A DNA stretch of 64,000 bases from NCBI RefSeq assembly GCF_910594005.1, contig NC_057848.1:132318155-132382154 (forward strand), read 5' to 3'. Within the stretch, counting starts at the first letter, position 1. Each line of letters starts with the position of its first letter. Positions 10,772 to 23,118 of this stretch are shown piece by piece. The position numbers and the translations under genes were made by a program. The notes below the pieces were generated by a model. The model saw nothing but the letters and a program-made list of their open reading frames with translations, did not search any database and had not been told where the DNA came from. The stretch is from Cervus elaphus (lineage: Eukaryota; Chordata; Mammalia; Artiodactyla; Cervidae).

Positions 10772-13700
10772 ATGGCAACTGGATAATGCTTATCAATAAT
10801 TACCTTAAATGTAAATGGGTTGAATGCTCCAACCAAAAGACAAAGACTAACTGAATGGATACAGAAACAAGACCTCTATATATGCTGTCTACAAGAGACC
10901 CACCTCAAAACAAGGGACACACACAGACTGAAAGTGAAGGGCTGGAAAAAGATATTTCACGAAAATAGAGACCAAAAGAAAGCAGGAGAAGCAATACTCA
11001 TATCAGATAAAATTGACTTTGAAATAAAGGCTGTGTAAAGAGAAAAAGAATGATGATCAAAGGATACATAATGATCATAATGATCAATGATACATAATGA
11101 TCAAAGGATCACTGCAGAAAGAAGATATAACAATCATAAAGATATGTGCACCCAACATAGGAGCAGGGCAATATGTAAGGAAAATGCTAATAAGTATGAA
11201 AGGGGAAATTAACTATAATGTAATAATAGTGGGAGACTTTAATACCCCACTCACACCTATGGATAGATCAACTAAACAGAAAATTAGCAAGGAAACACAA
11301 ACTTTAAATGATACAATGGACCAGCTAGACCTAATTGATATCTATAGACATTTCATCCTAAAACAATGAATTTCACCTTTTTCTCAAGTGCACATGGAAC
11401 GTTCTCCAGGATAGATCACTTCCTGGGCAATAAATCTAGCCTTGGTAAATTCAAACAAATTAAAATCATCTCAAGAATCTTTTCTGATCACAATGCAGTA
11501 AGATTAGATGTCAATTACAGGGGAAAAAAACTATTAAAAATTCCAGCATATGTAGGCTGAACAACGACCTTCTGAATAACCAACAAATCACAGAAGAAAT
11601 CAAAAAAGAAATTAAAATATGCATAGAAATGAATGAAAATCAAAACAAAAACTCAAAACCTATGGGACACTGTACAAGCAGTGTTAAGGGGAAGGTTCAT
11701 AGCAATACAGGCTTACCTCAGGAAACAAGAAAAAAGTCAAATAAATAACCTAACTCTACACCTAAATCAACTAGAAAAGGAAGAAATGAAGAACCCCAGA
11801 GTTAATAGAAGGAAAGAAATCATAAAAATTAGGGCAGAAATAAATGCAAAAGAAACAAAAGAGACCATAGCAAAAATCAACAAAGCTAAAAGCTGGTTTT
11901 TTGAAAAAATAAACAAAATTGACAAACCATTAGCCAGACTCATCAAGAAACAAAGGGAGAAGAATCAAATTAACAAAATTAGAAATGAAAATGAAGAAAT
12001 CACAAGAGACAATACAGAAATACATAGGATCATAAGAGACTACTATCAGCAACTATATGTCAATAAAATGGACAACTTGGAAGAAATGGACAAATTCTTA
12101 GAAAAGTATAACTTTCCAAAACTGAACCAGGAAGAAATAGAAGATCTTAACAGACCCGTCACAAGCACAGAAATCAAAACTGTAATCAGAAATCTTCCAG
12201 CAAACAAAAGCCCAGTACCAGGTGGATTCACAGCTGAATTCTACCAAAAATTTAAAGAAAAGCTAACACCTATCCTATTCAAACTCTTCCAGAAAATTGC
12301 AGAGGAAGGTAAACTTCCAAACTCATTCTATGGGACCACTATCACCCTAATACCAAAACTAGACAAAGATACCAGAAAAAAAGAAAACTACAGGCTAATA
12401 TCACTGATGAACCTAGATGCAAAAATCCTTAACAAAATTCTAGCAAACAGAATCCAACAACATATTAAGAAGATCATACATCATGACCAAGTGGGCATTT
12501 TCCCAGGGATTTGAGGATTCTTTAATATCTGCAAATCAATCAATGTGATACACTGCATTAACAAATCAAAAGATAAAAACTATATGATTATCTAAATAGA
12601 TGCAGAGAAACCTTTGGCAAAATTCAACATCCATTTATGACTAAAACTCTCCAGAAAGCAGGAATGGAAGGAACACACCTCAACATAATAAAAGCTGTAT
12701 ATGACAAACCCACTGCAAACATTATTCTCAATGGTGAAAAATTGAAAGCATTTCTCCTAAAGTCAGGAACAAGACAGGGGTGCTCACTCTCACCACTACT
12801 ATTCAACACAGTTTTGAAAATTGTAGCCACAGCAATCAGAGAAGAGGAAGAAATAAAAGGAATCCAGATAGAAAAAGAAGAAGTAAAACTCTCTCTTTTT
12901 GCAGTTGACGTGATCCTCTACATAGAAAACCCTAAAGACTCCACCAGAAAATTACTAGAGCTAATCAATGAATATAGTAAAGCTTCAGGAAGTAAAATTA
13001 ACACACAGAAATCCCTTGCGTTCCTTTACACTAACAATGAGAAAACAGAAAGAGAAATTAAGGAAACAATTCCATTCACCATTGCAACGAAAACAATAAA
13101 ATACTTAGGAATTACTCTACTAAAGAAACAAAAGAACTATATATAGAAAACTATAAAACACTGCTGAAAGAAGTCAAAGAGGACAAAAATAGATGGAGAA
13201 ACATACCATGTTCATAAATTGAAAGAATCAATACAGTGAATATGAGTATACTACTCAAAGCAATCTATAGATTCAATGCGATCCCTATCAAGCTACCAAC
13301 GGTATTTTTCACAGAACTAGAACAAATAATTTCACAATTTGTATGGAATTACAAAAAACCTCGAATAGCCAAAGCAATCTTGAGAAAGAAGAATAGAACT
13401 GGAGGAATCAACCTGCCTGACTTCAGACTATACTACACAGCTACAATCATCAAGACAGTATGGTACTGGCACAAATACAGAAATATAGATCAATGGAACA
13501 AAATAGAAAGCCCAGAGATAAATCCACCCACCTATGGTCTTTGACAAAGGAGGCAAGAATATACAATGGAGAAAAGACAATCTCTTTAACAAGTGGTGCT
13601 GGGAACACTGGTCAACCACCTGTAAAAGAATGAAACTAGAACACTTTCTAACACCATACACAAAAATAAACTAAAAATGGATTAAAGATCTAAACATAAG

Positions 13701-14617
13701 ACCAGAAACTATAAAACTCCTAGAGGAAAACATAGGCTAATCACTCTCTGACATAAATCATAGCTGGGTTCTCTACAGCCCACCTCCCAGAGTAATGGAA
13801 ATAAAAGCAAAAATAAACAAATGGTACCTAATTAAATTTAAAAGCTTTTGCACAACAAAGGAAACTATAAGCAAGGTGAAAAGATAGCCTTCAGAATGGG
13901 AGAAAATAATAGCAAACAAAGCAACTGACATATAATTAATCTCAAAAATATACAAGCAACTCCTGGAGCTCAATTCCAGAAAAATAAACGACTCAGTCAA
14001 AAAATGGGCCAAAGAAGTAAAGAGACATTTTTCTAAAGAAGACATACAGATGGCTCACAAACACATGAAAAGATGCTCAACATCACTCATTATCAGAGAA
14101 ATGCAAATCAAAGCCACAATGAAGTACCATCTCACGCCAGTCCGAATGGCTGCTCCCCAAAAGTCTACAAACAATAAGTGCTGGAGAGGGTGTGGAGAAA
14201 AGGGAACCCTTTTACACTGTTGGTGGGAATGCAAACTAGTACAGGCACTATGGAGAATAGTGTGGAGATTCCTTAAAAAAAACTGGAAATAGAACTGCCA
14301 TACTACCCAGCAATCCCACTGCTGGGCATACGTACTGAGGAAACCAGAATTGAAAGAGACACGTGTACTCCAATGTTCATCGCAGCACTGTTTACAATAG
14401 CTAGGACATGGAAGCAACCTAGATGTCCATCGGCAGACAAATGGATAAGAAAGCTGTGGTACATATACACAATGGAATATTACTCAGCCATTAAAAAGAA
14501 TGCATTTGAATCAGTTCTAATGAGGTGGATGAAACTGAAGCCTATTATACAGAGTGAAATAAGTCAGAAAGAAAAACACCAATACAGTATACAAACTCAT
14601 CTATATGGAATTTAGAA
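10772..14617 (+). pseudogene. L1 ORF2p (endonuclease/reverse transcriptase) pseudogene
   Basis: Domain order is intact: apurinic-like endonuclease (10795-11560, with LQETHL and later SDHN), reverse transcriptase (about 11,990-13,150) and a cysteine-rich C-terminus near 14,180 (CWRGCGEK then HCWWEC). The frame is broken repeatedly, with open pieces at 10820-11038, 11097-11369, 11366-11560, 11633-12514, 12637-13146, 13236-13544, 14050-14292 and 14373-14615. The catalytic box reads FAVDV at 12898-12912 where family members have F-A-D-D, so a metal-binding aspartate is lost. A small local duplication of atgatcaaaggat-type sequence sits at about 11,050-11,108. Confidence 0.93.
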
Positions 14618-14985
14618 AGATGGTGATGATTACCCTATATGCTAGACAGCAAAAGAGACACAGATGTATAGAACAGTCTTTTGGACTCTGTGGGAGAAGT
14701 CAAGGGTGGGATGGTTTGAGAGAGTAGCGTTGAGGCATGTATGTTGTTATGTGTGAAACAGATTGCCAGTCCAGGTTCAATGCATGAGACAGGGTGCTCA
14801 GGGCTGGTGCACTGGGATGACCCTGAGGGATGGGATGGGGAGGGAGGTGGGAGGGGGGTTCAGGATGGGGAACACATGTACACCCATGGCTGATTCATGT
14901 CAATGTATGGCAAAACTCACTACAATATTGTAAAGTAATTAGCCTCCAATTAAAATAAAGACATTTTTTAAAAAGTAAGTAGTGG

Positions 14986-15515
14986 AGAGCTTTCTTTCTT
15001 CCTTTTTTTAATCCATACATAGCAATATCTTGAAATTCTAATATTTCTTCCTTCCCATTTCCCACTAAAATTCTACTCCTCTTCCAGGATCCAGTTCAGG
15101 ATCCCAAACTGGATTGTCCTACATCCCCTTTGAGTGTGACCACCCCCATTTGAAGACTGCTGCTCTAAAAGAAATCTCTGGTCTTTTCACTGTAACAAGC
15201 TTCAGCTGTTGTTTGCTGTCAAGAAATTTTCTGGTGAAGTAGAGATAGTTCTTTCCACAAAGTAAGCAGAACCTTTGAATAATAAGAAAGCATTGCCAAA
15301 TATAATTTTTCTTATTTCCTGGTATTTTACAACCAGTAGTGACCTGTCTAATCATTTATAGTATTGCTAGTGTAGGAATCACTAATATGTAACCAAACTA
15401 TATAATTAAAACTCATAAGTTTATACTGTAGCCCTGTGAATTTTGTTGGTATAGTTACTAGATCTCACCTGAGAGTTAGATCATTTTCCTTTGCCTTCTA
15501 ATTTTTCTCCTGCAC
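14986..15515. other. Unassigned, possibly old repeat
   Basis: The region around 15,060-15,120 (ggatccagttcaggatc) faintly resembles an ancient mammalian repeat. No gene is supported. The 78-codon minus-strand frame has no recognisable domain. Confidence 0.35.
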
Positions 15516-15955
15516 TTATTCACTGATACATCCATTTACTCAACCTGACTTTAAAGAGTATTTTCATGAATAATAAATAAAAGCTAATATTTATTGATTG
15601 GGTGCTTAGTTCCAGTTCTTATTCTAAGCACTTTATTTTGCTTTTATTTATTTATTTTTAGTTGCACTGGGTCTTCATTGCTGTGCATGGGCTTTCTCTA
15701 GTTGCAGAGAGCAGGCGCTCCTCTTCATTGTGGTGTACTGGCTTCTCATTGCAGTGACTTCTCTTGTTGTGGACACAGGCTCTAGGTGGCCAGGTTCAGT
15801 AGTTGTGGCACACAGGATTAGTTACCCCAAAGCATGTGGGATCTACCCGGGCCAGGGATTAGACTCATCTCCCCTGTGTTGGAAGGTGGATTTTTATCTA
15901 CTGCACCATCAGGAAAGTTCTCTAGGCACTTTAAATGTATTAATTCCTTGAGTTT
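15516..15955 (+). repeat. Tandem duplicate copy 1: flank plus MIR, split by CHR
   Basis: A 71-bp segment (15516-15586) is repeated at 15967-16037 with 5 differences. It leads into MIR-like sequence (tattctaagcacttta) that resumes after the CHR SINE at 15922-15955. Without the SINE the duplicated unit is about 160 bp. Confidence 0.82.
15636..15921 (-). mobile_element. CHR-type tRNA SINE, minus strand
   Basis: Reverse-oriented CHR with 'gcatgtgggatc' and the tRNA-like head near 15,850-15,918 (ggtggatttttatctactg). It sits between ctaagcacttta (15624-15635) and ctaggcacttta (15922-15933), a 12-bp TSD with one mismatch inside MIR sequence. The 73-codon frame at 15730-15951 is SINE-derived. Confidence 0.88.
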
Positions 15956-15966
15956 TTCTCTTGGTC

Positions 15967-16037
15967 TTATTCACTGATACATTCATTCACTCAACCAGAC
16001 TTTAAAGAGTATCTTCAAGAATAATAAATAAAAGCTA
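15967..16037 (+). repeat. Tandem duplicate copy 2, left part
   Basis: The same 71-bp segment as 15516-15586, about 93% identical. It ends in aaataaaagcta, where the BovB LINE is inserted. The matching right part resumes at 18826. Confidence 0.82.
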
Positions 16038-18825
16038 CATTCTAGGAATCAGCAAACTAAAATGGACTGGAATGGGTGAATTTAACTCAGATGACCATTA
16101 TATCTACTACTGTGGGCAGGAATCCCTTATAAGAAATGGAGTAGCCATCATAGTCAACAAAAGAGTCTGAAATGAGTACTTAGATGAGTACAACAAATGA
16201 GTACAACAAAAGAGTACTTGGCTGCAATCTCAAAAACGACAGAATGATCTCTGTTCGTTTCCAAGGCAAACCACTCAATATCACGGTAATCCAAGCCTAT
16301 GCCCCAACCAGTAACGCTGAAGAAGCTGAAGTTGAACGGTTCTATGAAGACCTACAAGACCTTTTATAACTAACACCCCAAAAAAGATGTCCTTTTCATT
16401 ATAGGGGACTGGAATGCAAAAGTAGGAAGTCAAGAAACACCTGGAGTAACAGGCAAATTTGGCCTTGGAATACGGAATGAAGCAGGGCAAAAGCTAATAG
16501 AGTTTTGCCAAGAGAACGCACTGGTGATAGTAAACACCCTCTTCCAACATCACAAGAGAAGACTCTACACATGGACATCACCAGATGGTCAACACCGAAA
16601 TCACACTGATTATGTTCTTTGCAGCCAAAGATGGAGAAGCTCTATACAGTCAGCAAAAACAAGACCTGGAGCTGACTGTAGCTCAGATCATGAACTCCTT
16701 ATTGCCAAATTCAGACTTAAACTGAAGAGAGTAGGGATAACCACTAGACCACTCGGGTATGACCTAAATCAAACCCCTTATGACTATACAGTGGAAGTGA
16801 GAAATAGATTTAAGGGACTAGATCTGATAGAAAGCCTGATGAACTATGGATGGAGGTTCGTGACATTGTACAGGAGACAGGGATCAAGACCATCCCCATG
16901 GAAAAGAAATGTAAAAAGGCAAAATGGTTGTCTGAGGAGGCCTTACAAATAGCTGTGAAATGAAGAGAAGCAAAAAGCAAAGGAGAAAAGGAAAGATATT
17001 CCAATTTGAATGCAGAGTTCCAAAGAATAACCAGGAGAGATAAGAAAGCCTTCCTCAGTGATCAATGCAAAGAAATAGAGGAAAACAACAGAATGGGAAA
17101 GACTAGAGATCTCTTCAAGAAAATTAGAGATACCAAGGGAACATTTCAGGCAAAGATGGGCTTGATAAAGGACAGAAATGGTATGGACCTAACAGAAGCA
17201 GAAGATATTAAGAAGAGGTGGCAAGAATACACAGAAGAACTGTACAAAAAAGATCTTCACAACCCAGATAATCATGATGGTGTTATCACTCACCTAGAGC
17301 CAGACATCCTGGAATGTGAAGTCAAGTGGGCCTTAGAGGGCATCACCATGAACAAAGCTAGTGGAGGTGATGGAATTCCAGTTGAGCTATTTCAAATCCT
17401 GAAAGATGATGCTGTGAAAGTGCTGCACTCAATATGCCAGTAAATTTGGAAAACTCAGCAGAGGCCACAGGACTGGAAAAGATCACTTTTCATTTCAATC
17501 CCTAAGAAAGGCAATCCCAAAGAATGCTCAAACTACTGCACAATTGCACTCATCTCACACACTAGTAAAGTAATGCTCACACACTAGTAAAGTAATGCTC
17601 AAAATTCTCCATGCCAGGCTTCAGCAATATGTGAACCAAGAACTTCCAGATGTTCAAGCTGATTTTAGAAAAGGCAGAGGAACCAGAGATCAAATTGCCA
17701 ATATCCACTGGATCATCAAAAAAGCAAGACAGTTCCAGAAAACCATCTATTTCTGCTTTATTGACTTTGCCAAAGCCTTTGACTGTGTGAATCACGATAA
17801 ACTGCAGAAAATTCTGAAGGAGATGGGAATACCAGACCACCTGACCTGCCTCTTGAGAAACCTGTACGCAGGTCAGGAAGTAACAGTTAGAACTGGACAT
17901 GGACCAACAGACTGGTTCCAAATAGGAAAAGGAGTACGTCAAGGCTGTATATTGTCACCCTGCTTATTTAACTTCTATGCAGAGTACATCATGAGAAACG
18001 CTCAAATAGAAGAAGCACAAGTTGGAATTAAGGTTGCTGGGAGAAATATCAATGACCTCAGATATGCAGATGACACCACCCTTATGGCAGAAAGTGAAGA
18101 GGAACTAAAAAGCCTCTTGATGAAAGTGAAAAAGTTGGCTTAAGGCTCAACATTCAGAAAACTAAGATCATGGCATCTGGTCCCATCACCTCATGGGAAG
18201 ATGGGGAGACAGTGGAAACTGTCAGACTTTATTTTTTTGCGCTCCAAAATCACTGCAGATGGAGATTGCAGCCATGAAATTAAAAGACGCTTACTCCTTG
18301 GAAGGAAAGTTATGACCAACCTAGATAGCATATTAAAAAGCAGAGACATTTCTTTGCCAACAAAGTCGGTCTGGTCAAGGCTATAGTTTTTCCAGTGGTC
18401 ATATATGGATATAAGAGTTGGACTGTGAAGAAAGCTGAGCACTGAAAAATTGATGCTTTTGAACTGTGGTGTTTGAGAAGACTCTTGAGAGTCCCTTGGA
18501 CTGCAAAGAGATCCAACCTGTCCATCTTGAAGGAGATAAGTCCTGGGTGTTCATTGGAAAGACCGATGCTGAAGCTGAAGCTCCGATACTTTGGCCACCT
18601 CATGTGAAGAGCTGACTCATTGGAAAGGACACTGATGCTGGGAGGGATTGGTGGCAGGAGGAGAAGGGGGAGACAGAGGATGAGATGGCTGGATGGCATC
18701 ACTGACTCAATGTGCATGAGTTTGGGTAAACTCCGGGATTTTGTGATGGACAGGGAGGCCTGGTGTGCTGTGATTCATGGGGTTGCAACGAATTGGACAC
18801 GACTGAGCGACTGAACTGAATACTT
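16038..18825 (+). mobile_element. BovB LINE (RTE clade), 5'-truncated, 2.8 kb
   Basis: The longest BovB here, carrying endonuclease, reverse transcriptase and the 3' region ending cgactgagcgactgaactga. RTE elements encode one protein with endonuclease and reverse transcriptase. The 5' end lacks a few hundred bases relative to the family length of about 3.2 kb. It interrupts copy 2 of the MIR tandem duplication. No convincing TSD was found. Confidence 0.95.
16100..18500 (+). pseudogene. BovB endonuclease/reverse transcriptase pseudogene
   Basis: Endonuclease signatures are visible as VIQAYAPTS (16290-16316), GDWNAKVG (about 16,405) and SSDHELL (about 16,680). RT signatures include GIPVELFQ and an intact YADD box at 18063-18074 followed by TTLMAESEEEL. 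The frame is broken by several shifts and stops, one caused by an exact 22-bp tandem duplication (acacactagtaaagtaatgc plus tc) at 17557-17578 and 17579-17600. The longest open pieces are 182 and 145 codons. Confidence 0.9.
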
Positions 18826-18915
18826 ATTATTAATCCAGTGCTTAATTCCAGTTCCTACTCTAAGCACTTTAGAAGTATTAATTCCTGTAATTCTCACAAT
18901 AATACTAAGGGAGAT
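18826..18915 (+). repeat. MIR remnant, right part of duplicate copy 2
   Basis: MIR-like sequence (ctctaagcacttta, then ttaattcctgtaattctcac) resumes after the BovB LINE. It is colinear with 15586-15635 plus 15934-15955 of copy 1. Confidence 0.75.
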
Positions 18916-19098
18916 TTTCAGAGGCTCCCTATATGATCCCTGTTTGCTCACAGACATTTTCAAATAACCTTGAGTATGCTGTTCATAAGGTTCCAGTAAC
19001 AGAGAAGCTACTACAACAACCTGGACCTGCTGCAGAGCCTTTTTGTGTTCTGGAGGAGCACACAAAACTGACAGCCTTCTGGGTTAGCTTCCTGGGTT

Positions 19099-19302
19099 GG
19101 GCTTCCCTGGTTGCTCAGAGGGTAAACATCTGCCTGCAAAGCGGGAAGACTGTAGTTTGATCCCTGTGTCAGGAAGATCCCCTGGAGAAGGGGATTGCTA
19201 CCCACTCCAGTATTCTTTCCTGGAGAATTCCATGGACAGAGAAGCCTGGCAGGTTACAGTCCATGGGATCTCAAAGAGTCGGACACGACTGAGCAACTAA
19301 CA
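19099..19302 (+). mobile_element. Bov-tA SINE
   Basis: Starts gggcttccctggttgctc and ends gactgagcaactaacacta. Head and Bov-A core are complete. Overlapping frames on both strands are SINE-derived. Confidence 0.92.
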
Positions 19303-20148
19303 CTATCTGTGTTAGCTGGCAAAGGAGTCTGAACAGCATGCCCAAGTGTGGTGCATATTGTGAAGCACGTTGTTTGAGCCACAATTTGCCCAAGGTCATG
19401 TGAGAGTGGTTTCAATAAGCTAAGAACCATACTAAGCCATAACAGTAAAGACACTTTCTCCTCTAAAGGTGCTTCCAGATATGTGGAATATTAAAAAAGA
19501 CAACAGAAACAAGGCGTTCATTGTCAAGAAGCTCTGAACCAGGTCTCTTTGTCCCATCAGATTCAGTACTGAAGGTCAAAACAAGAGATTTTCCTTTAGA
19601 AAATTTCCAACTTTAGCTTGGCCCATAGTAAACAAATACAGATGCAATCATTGTAATTGCAAGTTATGCTTTCCTAAATCCCTATCAAGTATTCTACTTG
19701 ACATTTTGTTATGAAGAGTAGAGATGATACATTAGCTGACTGAGTAAGGTAGCATTTCTTGTACTCTACCTCCTTGGAGAGTCAGAATGTTTCAATGTAT
19801 GATTTGACATTAAAATCAATGTTTTTGCCAAGAACGTCTTTGCAACTTGTTCATGAACTGCCCATCTCTTGCTACCATCTTTCCCCAACCCAATCCATGC
19901 ATGTAACTCTGGTATAATGTTCTAAATGTTACCTTAGAGTATGGCTGTAAGGTGATCAGAGCTAGAGATTTGGATTGCTTTATTTAGTGCCTAATAACCA
20001 TTCGGTAAGGGAATTGCTTTTACTGAATGATAGTTGAACACTAAGTCATTGACTGAGCCTGAGGGAACTGGCAGAAACCAAATAAACTCATTGCCATATC
20101 TTACCATAAAAGCCTCGCCTGGATATTTCGTTCACTGTTTCCTACAAT
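19303..20148. other. Unassigned intergenic DNA
   Basis: No gene or diagnostic repeat recognised over about 850 bp. Confidence 0.45.
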
Positions 20149-20411
20149 GATGTTGAAGCTGAAACTCTGATACTTTGGCCACCTCATGTGAAGAGTTGAC
20201 TCATTGGAAAAGACCCTGATGCTGGGAGGAATTGGGAGCAGGAGGAGAAGGGGATGACAGAGGATGAGATGGCTGGATGGCATCACTGACTCGATGGGCG
20301 TGAGTCTGAGTAGACTCCGGGGGTTTGTGATGGACAGGGAGGCCTGGCGTGCTGCGATTCATGGGGTCACAAAGAGTCGGACACGACTGAGCGACTGAAC
20401 TGAACTGACTG
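20149..20411 (+). mobile_element. BovB 3' fragment
   Basis: About 260 bp of the BovB 3' end, from gatgttgaagctgaaactc to gagcgactgaactgaactg. The short repeat acaat (20144-20148 and 20412-20416) may be its target duplication. It is strongly 5'-truncated. Confidence 0.9.
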
Positions 20412-20416
20412 ACAAT

Positions 20417-21924
20417 AGGCTACAGTAACCTCTCCATCAGGACCTACAGAAGAAACTGCTCTAGGTTTCATACATTACAAACAAAGAAATTGCCTAGGAA
20501 AAAAAAATGGTGCTTTTTCTATCTTATGGACTCTGTGAGTCATGTTCATTATCATGTATACTTTTTGTTTGGCCACTAAAAGAAAACAGCTAAACTGTTG
20601 TAACTATATAGGATGCTATGCTTTGCAAATCCAGTCATACCTCTGTCTGATGTTTTTTCCCATCATACCAAGCCCCTCTAGCGTTCATTTGTATCCTTTT
20701 GTGCCGCATGTCTTACTGAAAGCAACATTAAATCCTTTGTGCGACAATCTGGGGTATAAATAAATAGCTGTGATGCGGTTTTTGTGTGTTGTTGTTCATT
20801 TTGTTTGTTTCCCACTGTGCTGCATCATTAATTGTGTATGAATCTGTACTGAGCTGGAGGAAGAAATCAGCACATGTCCTAAATTATATTTTTAAAACTG
20901 ACAGTTTACAGAATAGTTTCAAAGATGTGTAAACTCAAAGCCATTCCCTGCCATGGATCACTGATAATTGTGTGTCTTCAGAAAATTCCAGGCTAGTTGA
21001 CATTGTCGTGTCATTGACCACATAATTAAAATTATTTTAAAATGTGTGTTTTGTTGTAGTTTTCTACCTGCCAAGTTGAATGTTAATGGCAGAAGGTGGT
21101 AAAATATTAATAATCTGTTAATCTGGGTGAAATACATGCAAGCATTCATTGTATTAATCTTTTGACTCTTTTGTAGATTTGACATATTTTTATTTTGAAA
21201 AGTAAAACAAAAGTAAATAAATATATAATGCCTGCAAAGAATCCCCTGGCCCCACTCCAACTTGAAATATGTTAGACTGAATAGAATTCAAAGAATCACC
21301 AATATTATATGAATTTTGAAGCAATTCTTCTATTATGCTAATGACTGGACATCTGTGCTTCTCTCCTTGGAGATGAGCAATGATTTGTGCTAAACAAAAT
21401 CAAAAGTGTCTTTGAACATTATTCCAAGTTAAATACTGTTATCTCGTGCCTTTGAGTTATGTGAGAGGGTCAGAACTTTGTTAAATCTGTTGTGTCTGGA
21501 CTTACTTTGCAGGTATTCTCTGGTAAATATTCTCTGACAGTGGCTTTCTCATTTTTTAAGGGATATGATTGTTTGAGATTCACATATTTGGGAATGAATA
21601 GTGTGTGTATCACTTAAGTCCCTCCTGGATCTTTTCTAACTTCATAAGTTTGCTAGCTTCTTCCTCTAGTCCTCATCCAGATGGAAAAACATTATGCCAT
21701 CTGGCTGTGATTCTGAGTTGCTCCATATATTATGAAATATAATGAGTACTTCGCTCTCTCTAATGACACAAACTTATCCTCCATCACCCTCCTTACCAAA
21801 TCTGTCAAATATGACTTGAGCCTTAAAACTCAAGGGAGCTTTCCAGATCTCCATATTCTGTAAATGATTTTTCTTTCCAGGAGGAAAGGGTAGGGTCCTG
21901 TGGATTCGTGGATTATTATTTGTG
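20417..21924. other. Unassigned, apparently low-repeat DNA
   Basis: This is one of the few long stretches without a recognisable mobile element. Around 20,530-20,800 it keeps several CpGs (gtgccgcatg, tgtgcgac, gatgcgg) and has AATAAA-like motifs (ggtataaataaatag, about 20,752). The 73-codon frame 20542-20763 has no known domain. A conserved non-coding element or 3'UTR fragment is possible but not shown. Confidence 0.4.
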
Positions 21925-21966
21925 AGATATTCAACTCAGTATTTATTGAGTACTTACTAGGTGCTC
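21925..21966 (+). repeat. Short MIR-like fragment
   Basis: The motif tatttattgagtacttacta followed by ggtgct matches the MIR start region. Confidence 0.5.
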
Positions 21967-22206
21967 CTGGAGGGGACAGAGAAATTAGGTTTGCTTTGAA
22001 GGTTAGCCAACATTTTTATAGCAGAGATGGGAGAAAGTTGTGCTACATGGGAGAAAAACAATTTTCAAGACATGAAAAAAAACAAAGGATATATTCAATA
22101 ATTTTAATTTGGCTGGAATATTGGTTGGGTAACAAGGAATATTGGGAGATAAACTATGCAAAATAGCTGATATTTACCTAGTAACCTTTTTACTAATATA
22201 TATTTT

Positions 22207-22298
22207 GCTTGTTTTTTGTGGTCGTGCCATATGGTATGCAGAGTCTCAGTTCCCTGACCGGGAATGAGTGTTAACCACTGGACCATCAGGGTGAGTCC
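22207..22298 (-). mobile_element. CHR-type SINE fragment, minus strand
   Basis: Reverse CHR head: ttccctgaccgggaatgag, then ttaaccactggaccatcagg. Only the 5' part of the SINE is recognisable. Confidence 0.75.
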
Positions 22299-22680
22299 TA
22301 TCTATTTATATTGACATTATTTTGGTCGGTAGAGAAACATATCTGATAACAGTGTGTAGGATAAGGGTCAAGAGGGAGGACAAGGAGATGGTTTTAAAAA
22401 TGATTGTCATAGCTTATGCACAAAGTCATGCAGACCGGTACCAGTGTTTTAAGAGTGTAAAAGGGAATGATAAGAAACATGAAAAGGAAATTCAGCGATG
22501 GCAGTGACAGCATTTAGCTAATGATTGTTAGTGTTGTGGGTAAGGAGGAAAGGGAGGATGGGAAGTAAAAAGTTCTAATGGTTTTAAACCAAGAGGTACT
22601 GAAAGATAGTGAAAGCATTAAAAGAAACATGAAATATAAGAACATTTGCAATAGGAAATTGTAATATGTTTACTTTTGAA
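22299..22680. other. Unassigned intergenic DNA
   Basis: A/G-rich plus strand with no recognised gene or repeat. Confidence 0.4.
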
Positions 22681-22919
22681 ATATTTTAATAATATACATA
22701 TGGTGAAACACACCCATTTGGAGTGCCCAATAGACTGATGAAGTGAATACACCTACATAACCAATGATTAGATCAACATAAAATAAAATCTTATCAACAC
22801 CCCAGAAACCTTTTTAATACTCTCTCAGTTATTAACCCTCCCCCAAGTGACCACTCTTCTTAACTATCTCACTGTAGAATAGTTACACCTGCTTTTGTGT
22901 ATACCTGCATTGGTGTGGT

Positions 22920-23118
22920 GGTAAAATATTTAACAATTAACTCTTGAATGGGGGAAAGAGAAGACGTGCTTTGTAATATTTGACAATTTCTGTGGTATAA
23001 GTACTCCCAACATGGCTAATTTTAAGCTACCAAGAAGATATCGCTGAACATAGAATTGAAAAAAAACTGCACACAATCAGCTTTCACAAGCTGATATAAA
23101 CCAGCTCCATCATATGCC
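22920..23118. repeat. Unassigned insertion inside L1M
   Basis: About 200 bp break the antisense L1 homology between ctgcattggtgt and cctggagtgatatgg. I cannot name the element. It contains ctgcacacaatcagc and caagctgatataaaccagc. Confidence 0.4.

Larger units (their letters stand above)
7063..14970 (+). mobile_element. Near full-length L1 LINE (L1_BT-like)
   Basis: The element has a 5'UTR (about 7063-9791), ORF1 remnant (9792-10719), ORF2 remnant (about 10772-14617), a 3'UTR and a short A-rich end. The start ggtggtgctaagatggtgg is the typical 5' end of bovine L1, so 5' truncation is minimal. Flanks agtaaatagtgg (7043-7054) and agtaagtagtgg (14974-14985) are a TSD with one mismatch. Both ORFs have stops and frameshifts, so it cannot move itself now. 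It inserted immediately downstream of an earlier Bov-A insertion. Confidence 0.95.

Noticed and set aside
16038..18825. A possibly active BovB copy
   Set aside because: It is 5'-truncated and its reading frame is broken in several places, including by a 22-bp duplication, despite an intact YADD box.
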